From Chrysochromulina tobinii (Eukaryota > Haptophyta > Prymnesiales > Chrysochromulinaceae): a DNA stretch of 41,164 nucleotides. Under the pieces are notes generated by a model, which worked only from the letters and a program-made list of their open reading frames with translations, did no database searches and was not told the origin of the DNA. The translations under genes and the position numbers were made by a program. How positions within the stretch are numbered: the stretch's first letter is position 1; each line of letters starts with the position of its first letter. This document shows, in pieces, positions 35,247-41,164 of this stretch. Location: NCBI GenBank assembly GCA_001275005.1, contig JWZX01003386.1:1-41164 (forward strand), written 5' to 3'.

Positions 35247-38048
35247 ATGTCAGCGACGCCGCCGCCTGGAGCGACACGGCAGAAGCGCAAGCCTCGAGGG
35301 CCGCCGTCCCCGCGCCCGGTGTACGATGCCACGCCACTTTTCCGTCGTCAATCGTTGCCCCGGCCGTCGACTTCCATGCAGAAGGGCATCCAGCCGCCAC
35401 GCCACACGAAATCCTTCGCGCCACAGCGGCATTCTTCGGTGGGACGTGCCCGTGGCGATTCGCCGCGCTCTACGGGCTCCTTGGGTACCGTGGATACCGC
35501 GCTCGCGCAATGGGCAGCGGCCGAGCGCCCGGCAGCGCCACCATCGGTTGGTGGTTTCTCCATGAGCTCTGTGGACACCGCGCTCGCTCAATGGGCAGCG
35601 GCCGAGCGCGCAGCCCGCCAAGCCAGCGGCCAGTCCGTTACAGCGGACTCGTCGGCGCTTCCAGGGACGCGCGCGCAGCTCGAGGCGGAGGTGCTCAGGC
35701 TACAGCGGGAGCTCGCGGCGGCGCGGCGCGGCACGCATGTGTCCGAGCGAGTGGACAAGGAGCTGCGGCGGGTCAAGCGCTTGTGGCAGGAGTCGGAGCA
35801 CCGGCTGCTGCTGCTCCAGAACGAGCTGCGCACCTCGCAGGTGACGCTGCGGACGCTCGCGGCTGACCTCACCCATGCGGAGGCGCTCACGGCGGCGCAG
35901 GCCTCGCGCATCGACGAGCTTGTGGCGGCGGCTGAAGTGAATGCGGCACTGTATCGGTCGCGCGCTGATGAACTCGAGAGGACACAGCTGGCCATCACAG
36001 ACAAGGCCGCCATGGTGAGGCAGCTGCAGCTGCAGCTGGTGGCGACGGCTGTGTCGGCGGAGGCGCTTTCCAGCGAGGTGCATCAGCTTGAGGTGGCGGC
36101 GGCGGAGCAGCTGGAGGAAACGGCTACGCTACTCACGAAGATGCACGCGAGCGCCACCGAGCGCGCGCAGCAGCACCGCGCGCAGCTGGCCCTTTGGGAG
36201 CAGCGCGCCTCTGCCCTCATCGAGGCGGGCCCGAACATCAGGCTCGATTTGGTCCTCCATCAAGGCAACGCGGACATGTTTGCGCAGTTCCGCTCGTTGA
36301 TCGCCGAGCAGCGTACCAACTGCGAGCAGGAGGCAGCGCTGCTGCGCGGCTGGGTGGTTCGTTCCGACGGACGCGGACGCAAGGAGCTGCAGGCGCAGCT
36401 GGCGGGCTTGCGGCAGCAGCTTGTCGACGTACAGAGCGCTCGCGACCAGCTGCGCTCGTCCGCACACCATGAGGAGCTGGCGAGCGCAATGGCGAAAGTC
36501 GACCAGGCAGAGAGGGCGATACACCAACTCGAGTCGCTGCTGAACGACGAGCGTCGGCTTGCAGCCGCGCGTGAAAAGGCCGCCGCCGCCGCCGCTGCCG
36601 AGCACCGCGCCGCCGTCGCCTCGGCGGTAGCGGAACTCAAGCAAGCGGCAGCCCAGATGGACGCTGGGCTTGGGCGTGTGGTCGAGTTGGAGGTGGAAGC
36701 AGTACGCAGGCTGCAGCACCAGGAGGCCTTCCGTGCGCGCACCGCGTCGCTGCTGCTGCTCCAGCGCCACCGGCCGACCCTCGCCAAGTGTTACCGCGCA
36801 TGGCGTGCGGAGACTGCGAAGAATGTCGGCGCGAAGCTTGCGAAGGGCAGCTCCTCAGAAGCGATCCAGCAATTGAGGCACCGCTCGCTCTCGGTGGCGC
36901 TCTCGGGGGGGGTGGCCGGATCGGTGATCTCGGAGTACATGGCCGCGACGCTCAGCGCCGTTGAGGACGAGTGGGCGCGGCGCGAGGTGAACGTGGAGGC
37001 ACGCCACGCGGCGCTGCTCGACGAGGTCAAAGCCTCGAAGACCCTAGCAGCTCGAGCGATCAAGGAGAACGAGGAACAGCGCGGAAGGTTGGACATACAC
37101 GCAGCCGCGCTGGCGTCCGAGGCAGAAGAGATGCGGCGCAACTTGCAGGCGGCACAGGAGCGCGAGCGCGCCGCGGCGATGGAGCTCGAGCAGCTGCGCA
37201 CACGGATGGCGAAGACGGCGAGCGGGGGGCACGTCGACGCAGTGCGACTCGGCGTCGAGCTAGATTCGGCTCAACGCGAGGTGGCGGAGCTGCGCACGAT
37301 GCTGGCGGCCGCGGACGAGCGCCATGCCGCCGAGCTTGCGCAGGGGCGCGCGCAGGTCACCAAGGCTGAGGCACGCCGCCTCGAGCTGCAAGCAGAGCTC
37401 GCAGCGCGCGCTCGCGAGCTCGCGGACGTGCGCCGGTCCGCCGGCGAGCTGCAGAACGTGATGGTCGCAGCAGCACAGCTCGAGGCGGGGCGGCAGGTAG
37501 AGGCGTTGGAGGAGGCGTGCAAAGCGCTCGACGAGCGCCTGCAGCGTGAGGTGCGCGCTCGGCTGGAGGAGGCCGAGGCGCACCGCAAGTCGCTCGATGG
37601 CCTCACTTCCGAGCTCAACTACGTGCGGCGCCAGCTCGAGGAGGAGTACAAACCCAAGCTCATGGAGACGCGCATCGAGCTGGAGGCGGCGCGCGCCGAG
37701 CTCAGCGGCTTACGAGAGGGGCTGCGCTTCGAGGCGGGCCGCGACGCGCGCAGGCCGGCCGAAGACGGCCGGCACGCCGCCGTGGCTGTGGGCATCGTGG
37801 TGAGTCCGTCCAAGACGCAGTCTGCCCTGCCGTACATCGAGGGCGAGGAGGAGGAGGCCAGGGCCGAGGAGCCCCCACGGGGTGGGGGGAAAGGGCCCCG
37901 GCCAGCGCGCGGGCACAGGCGGCGCACCTCAGGACGAGTGCGAGAGCGAGCCTCAGAAGCACTCGCTGTCGCTGGTAAGGACGGTCGCGACGGTCAAGCT
38001 CGAAGTCGCCGGGCCCACTCTCACCATTCTGAACTCGTTGTACCCTAG
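35247..38048 (+). CDS. Large coiled-coil protein, 933 residues, family not recognised
   Basis: ATG 35247 begins a basic Pro/Ser/Arg-rich head of about 80 residues. Residues about 82-120 contain a duplicated segment, VDTALAQWAAAER, at 27-residue spacing (DNA copies 35490-35527 and 35571-35608, 38 bp each with two mismatches). From about 140 to 840 the protein is almost all heptad-like coiled coil (AEVLRLQRELAAARR, ELRRVKRLWQESEHRLLLLQ, ELNYVRRQLEEEYKPKL). A break near 500-560 contains SLLLLQRHRPTLAKCYRAWR, which has an IQ- or SFI1-like look. The tail (about 850-933) is acidic then basic and disordered. Such proteins are frequent at centrosomes and basal bodies, and the gene is divergent from centrin; a shared role is inference. 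A GTAAGG splice-donor-like site at 37975 could give another C-terminus. Confidence 0.75.
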   Translation: MSATPPPGATRQKRKPRGPPSPRPVYDATPLFRRQSLPRPSTSMQKGIQPPRHTKSFAPQRHSSVGRARGDSPRSTGSLGTVDTALAQWAAAERPAAPPSVGGFSMSSVDTALAQWAAAERAARQASGQSVTADSSALPGTRAQLEAEVLRLQRELAAARRGTHVSERVDKELRRVKRLWQESEHRLLLLQNELRTSQVTLRTLAADLTHAEALTAAQASRIDELVAAAEVNAALYRSRADELERTQLAITDKAAMVRQLQLQLVATAVSAEALSSEVHQLEVAAAEQLEETATLLTKMHASATERAQQHRAQLALWEQRASALIEAGPNIRLDLVLHQGNADMFAQFRSLIAEQRTNCEQEAALLRGWVVRSDGRGRKELQAQLAGLRQQLVDVQSARDQLRSSAHHEELASAMAKVDQAERAIHQLESLLNDERRLAAAREKAAAAAAAEHRAAVASAVAELKQAAAQMDAGLGRVVELEVEAVRRLQHQEAFRARTASLLLLQRHRPTLAKCYRAWRAETAKNVGAKLAKGSSSEAIQQLRHRSLSVALSGGVAGSVISEYMAATLSAVEDEWARREVNVEARHAALLDEVKASKTLAARAIKENEEQRGRLDIHAAALASEAEEMRRNLQAAQERERAAAMELEQLRTRMAKTASGGHVDAVRLGVELDSAQREVAELRTMLAAADERHAAELAQGRAQVTKAEARRLELQAELAARARELADVRRSAGELQNVMVAAAQLEAGRQVEALEEACKALDERLQREVRARLEEAEAHRKSLDGLTSELNYVRRQLEEEYKPKLMETRIELEAARAELSGLREGLRFEAGRDARRPAEDGRHAAVAVGIVVSPSKTQSALPYIEGEEEEARAEEPPRGGGKGPRPARGHRRRTSGRVRERASEALAVAGKDGRDGQARSRRAHSHHSELVVP

Positions 38049-38442
38049 GAACATGCCCTATCCAAAATAGATGTACAGTATAGAACGTGATCGAAGTGGG
38101 GGGTATTTAGTGTAATCGTACGACCGCGCCCTCGACGAGAGTGCTTTTTCCCCGCGGCAGCGCCCGCGCGTCCGTCCCGAAGGCAACTTTTATAAAATAA
38201 CCATTCTCGGTAAACGCGAGCTAAAATTCGAATCGAGCGCGCAGCGCCACCTCGCTTCCGCGCTTGACGTTTGATATGTTGTGGTTTCTATCTTGGCATC
38301 TTGTACTTCAAGGACAGGGCGACGTCGGTGAAACACTCTCCAACGTGAACTAAAACTTCGAAGGGCGTGAAGGAAAAGGCCGCCTGAATCGCCGCCGCGC
38401 CACGCGATCGCGATCCAAAGAAGGCGGAAGATACTGCAACAA
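38049..38442. promoter_or_regulatory. Gap before the hnRNP H-like gene, with a TATA-like element
   Basis: This 394-bp gap separates two + strand genes. It holds the 3' end of the coiled-coil gene and the promoter of the next. A TATAAAA at 38191-38197 lies 246 bp upstream of the ATG at 38443 and could be a TATA box if the leader is long. No other gene is visible. Confidence 0.35.
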
Positions 38443-40553
38443 ATGTCAGGCGTGGATACACCGACCGAGACAAAGCAGACGCTGACAGAGGAGCCCAAGG
38501 CTGCCGCCGAGGGCGCCAAGCCCGAAACGGATGCGAACTCGAAGCTGCGTCGGCGCAGACCTGGAGTGAGTGCCACCATTCCCAATCTCACCTGAGGCCG
38601 AGCTACTTGTGCCTGCTGCGCGCCTGCAGTTCCAGGCGCCGCGGCAGCCTGATGCCGCACGCTTGCTCCGTCTTCCCCCGCGCACAGGTCGGCGGTCATA
38701 TCATCGGCGAGGCAGCCGAAATGGCGACCGGAGAGCTGGTCGCTGCGATGGCCGGCTCTGTCCTGGAGATGGGCATTGAGGAGCCACACATCGCGCGGCT
38801 ACGTGGGCTGCCGTGGAACTACGGCATCAAGGAGGTGTGCGAATTCCTCTCCAACGTAAACGTCAATCTGCAGCCGGCGGCAGTCACGATGCTGCACAAT
38901 GCTGCTGGCGAGGCTTTTGTGACGCTCTCAACGGCGGCGCAGCTTGGCGAGGTGCTGCAGGCCAACCACCAGGAGATTGGCCGCCGGTACGTAGAGATCT
39001 TCACGTCGAACTCCGAGGAGAAGCAGGCCGCGTGCGAGCGAAACCGTGCGACCATGCGCGACGACGCCGACTACCGCGGTGTACTCCGAATGCGCGGACT
39101 TCCTTTCTCGACGAGCCCCGAGGACATTCTCGTGTTTTTCGGCTCGCCTCCGACGCTGCAGCTGAGCAACGTGCACCTGATGCGCAAGGCGGACGGCCGC
39201 TCGTCGGGCGACGCTTACGCGGTCTTCGACACCGAGGAGGCCGCCGTCGAGGCGCTGCAGTACGACAAGCAGAAGCTGGGCTCGCGCTGGGTTGACCTCT
39301 TCCAGTCCAACAAGGGCGAGCTCTATTCGCTCACGTCGCTTGGCGGCATCATGCTCGGGCAGGACGCGCAGGCGGGGTCGCCGGTAGCGGCGCTTGGCGA
39401 CGGCTACTGGGTGGTCAAGCTGCGTGGCCTGCCGTGGTCGGTGACGCTCGAGAACATTGCGATCTTCTTGAATGGCATCACGATACCCAAAGGAGGCGTC
39501 CACCTGATGAATGGCGTCAATGGGCGCCCGTCGGGTCTTGCATATGTGGAGCTCTCGTCTGAGGAGGACCAGAAAGAGGCGCTCTGCCGCGACAAGCAGT
39601 CCATCGGGGGCCGATACATCGATGTGTTCGCGTGCTCTCAGACCGAGCTCCAGGCACGTCTTGCTGGCGGCCTCGAGCGCGGCGGGCTCCCAGGCAACTC
39701 AGGGAGCTCCTCGACGGCGGACGCGCACTTCGTCAAGCTGCGCGGGCTGCCGTACCAGATAAACGAGCAGCAGATCTCGGCCTTTTTCCAGCCACTCTTC
39801 GTGGTCGCGGTGCAGATCGCCTTCAACCCGAGCCGCCAGCCCTCGGGCTTCGGTTACGTGCAGTTCCGCACGCCCGAAGATACCACGCAGGCGCTCCACC
39901 GCACCAACCAGGTGCTTGGTAGCCGGTACGTCGAAATCTTCCGGTGCACGCGCGCCGAGATGGAGCAGGCGCGCATGCACGCGCTCACCGTGATGCCCTC
40001 CCCGCGTGGTCATGGCGGCGCTCCGCCCGCCGGCCAGCGCGGCGGCGGCGGCGGGCGCGCTCACCCCTCAGAGAGCGCCTACGCTGCGTACCAGGCTGCT
40101 CTCCAGACCCTCGCGATGCGCCAGCATCATAGCGGCTACACGCAGCAGGGCGGGTACGCTTCCGGGGGTGGCTATCACGGCGCCGAGTACGCGGTCGCCA
40201 ACGGCGCTCTCTCGGCGGCCAACGGTAATGGCTCGTACGCTGCTGGCTACGGCAGCGGCGCAGACGTCTACTCTGGCACGGCGGGCGGCTATGGGCAGAG
40301 CACTGGCGGCTACGCGCAGGGCTCGGGCGGCTATGGGCAGGTGGCCGGCGGCTACGGACCCACCGCGGGCAGCGGCGGCGCCGGCTATGGCACGCACGCG
40401 CCCGCACCGGCGGGCTACGCCTCCGCCGCGGGCAACTCGTCCCAGTACTACCCCCCGCAAGCGGCCGCGGCCACTGGCGGCGCGCAAGGCTATACGGCCG
40501 CCGACTACGCGAACTACAGCAACTACTATTACTCATCGGGCACGTACCAGTAA
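38443..40553 (+). CDS. hnRNP H/F-like RNA-binding protein: four quasi-RRMs plus Gly/Tyr-rich tail (two exons)
   Basis: Proteins of this group bind G-rich RNA and regulate splicing and polyadenylation. Coding exons are 38443-38565 and 38688-40553, giving 662 residues. Exon 1 encodes a charged N-terminus (MSGVDTPTETKQTLTEEPKA, then SKLRRRRPG). RRM1 begins near residue 76 (ARLRGLPW), RRM2 near 172 (LRMRGLPF), RRM3 near 283 (VKLRGLPW) and RRM4 near 388 (VKLRGLPY). All have the LRGLPW-type strand and the GRYIDVF/GSRYVEIF ending characteristic of hnRNP H/F, GRSF1 and fusilli/ESRP quasi-RRMs. From about 465 the tail is Gly/Tyr/Ala/Ser-rich with repeated GGYGQ/GGYAQ units, prion-like and likely to phase-separate, ending NYYYSSGTYQ. 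Without the intron the second exon has no ATG at its start. Confidence 0.9.
38566..38687 (+). other. GT-AG intron in the hnRNP H-like gene, 122 nt, phase 0
   Basis: The boundaries are CCTGGA|GTGAGT and CGCGCACAG|GTCGGC. A strong pyrimidine tract (CTCCGTCTTCCCCC) precedes the 3' AG. In-frame stops lie inside the intron in the exon 1 frame, and splicing joins the ATG-led exon precisely to the RRM frame. Confidence 0.88.
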
Positions 40554-41164
40554 CGCGCGACCCGTGCGGCGGTCCCCTCGGGCTCTGCACCCTCTAGCGC
40601 GCCTGTCTGTGGCTCGAAGCGTCGTCTTGGGCGCGCACCGAGCGCACCGAGCGCAGCAAAGCTCCTCGAAGTACCTAATTAGGCGTGGCTGGTGACCTAA
40701 TCAGGTGTCCTCCGACCGCAGCAAGCGCCTCGACCGCAACGCGCCATAAATCTTGCCGAAAGCCGAGGGGCCTTCTTGCTGACCCATGGGCGCCTGAGCT
40801 GCGAGTCGCAAGAGCACGTATCTTCAGATCAGGCAATACGGCCAACTTTGGGCAGAGTCTCTCCTCTCGCAGCACTCATTGACCTTGTACTACGTAGCTA
40901 AGCTTCGATGGGCGATGGTACAACTCCTGATTCGATCCTCCTGTGTGTGTCTCTCCCGTCCAGTTATACGTACGCTGCGGCCCGTTCGGCGTATCTATCT
41001 ACGGGCGAATGGGGAATGAAGCGCATTCTGCGCTAACCTCCCGCGGGATCAGGTGGCGTTTCCGGTTAACCGTACACGTCTTCTCTGTGCATCACACTTG
41101 TTAGGGATGTTAAGTAATAATCAGCCCCGAGAGCTGGCCTTGTGAGGCCGAGCTCTGAGTCCCC
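40554..41164. other. Downstream flank to window end, nothing recognised
   Basis: These 611 bp after the hnRNP H-like stop contain short repeats (CGCACCGAG twice near 40636) and the palindrome CCTAATTAGG at about 40673-40682. No convincing frame, RNA gene or repeat family is seen; a gene may begin beyond the window. Confidence 0.35.

Noticed and set aside
38190-38789. 199-codon minus-strand frame across the first intron of the hnRNP H-like gene
   Set aside because: Antisense to exon 1, the intron and exon 2 of a well-supported gene; no motifs.
1-41164. tRNA, rRNA, CRISPR, bacterial operon or integron features
   Set aside because: No B-box-like tRNA motif outside genes, no repeat-spacer array and no ribosome-binding-site pattern; the sequence is nuclear eukaryotic.

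Overview
The window is nuclear DNA of a eukaryote with a gene-dense, GC-rich genome, most likely a unicellular alga with a complex (secondary) plastid. A haptophyte is my best guess, but a GC-rich stramenopile is not excluded. Evidence seen directly: GT-AG introns of 87, 89 and 122 nt that restore family-consistent reading frames; nuclear-type genes (PRP22 splicing helicase, SBDS, centrin, NIMA-like kinase, hnRNP H-like RNA-binding protein); strongly Ala/Pro/Ser-rich low-complexity protein regions; no operons, ribosome-binding sites, tRNA, rRNA or CRISPR. Signal-peptide-like leaders on a serine acetyltransferase and a methyltransferase fit targeting to a plastid reached through the secretory pathway.

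Layout. 0-5.4 kb: FAD-dependent oxidoreductase (+), SBDS with a Sel1-like tail (-), an organelle-type RRM protein (-), and an ER FKBP (+) divergent from the RRM gene across a short promoter with a doubled CACGTG box. 6.3-12.1 kb: a basic, disordered unknown protein (-) divergent from PRP22/DHX8 (+). 12.4-17.3 kb: an endonuclease/exonuclease/phosphatase-fold protein with a CaaX box (-), a leader-bearing methyltransferase (-), and a small basic protein with a frame break (+). 17.7-20.9 kb: NEK-type kinase (-) divergent from serine acetyltransferase (+). 21.5-27.9 kb: a very long low-complexity protein (-), a sphingosine-phosphate-phosphatase-like PAP2 protein broken by a frameshift (-), a dubious membrane-protein fragment (-), and Cu/Zn superoxide dismutase (+). 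29.1-33.8 kb: a PX-CobT-membrane-anchor fusion (-) divergent from a tubulin-tyrosine-ligase-like protein (+). 34.4-38.0 kb: centrin (-) divergent from a large coiled-coil protein (+). 38.4-40.6 kb: a four-RRM hnRNP H/F-like protein (+).

Functions group loosely: RNA processing and ribosome maturation (PRP22, hnRNP H-like, SBDS, RRM protein), microtubule or basal-body biology (centrin, coiled-coil protein, TTLL-like, NEK), and metabolism (cysteine synthesis, cobalamin lower-ligand activation, superoxide removal, sphingolipid phosphate hydrolysis). Nothing indicates co-transcription. Divergent pairs with 0.2-0.75 kb promoters recur.

The most unusual items are the PX-CobT-anchor fusion, a compensated double frameshift inside the PRP22 helicase core, the SBDS-Sel1 fusion, the CaaX-tailed EEP-fold protein with eroded catalytic motifs, and an 8-bp palindrome (TACATGTA) found four times, each time in a gap upstream of a start codon.
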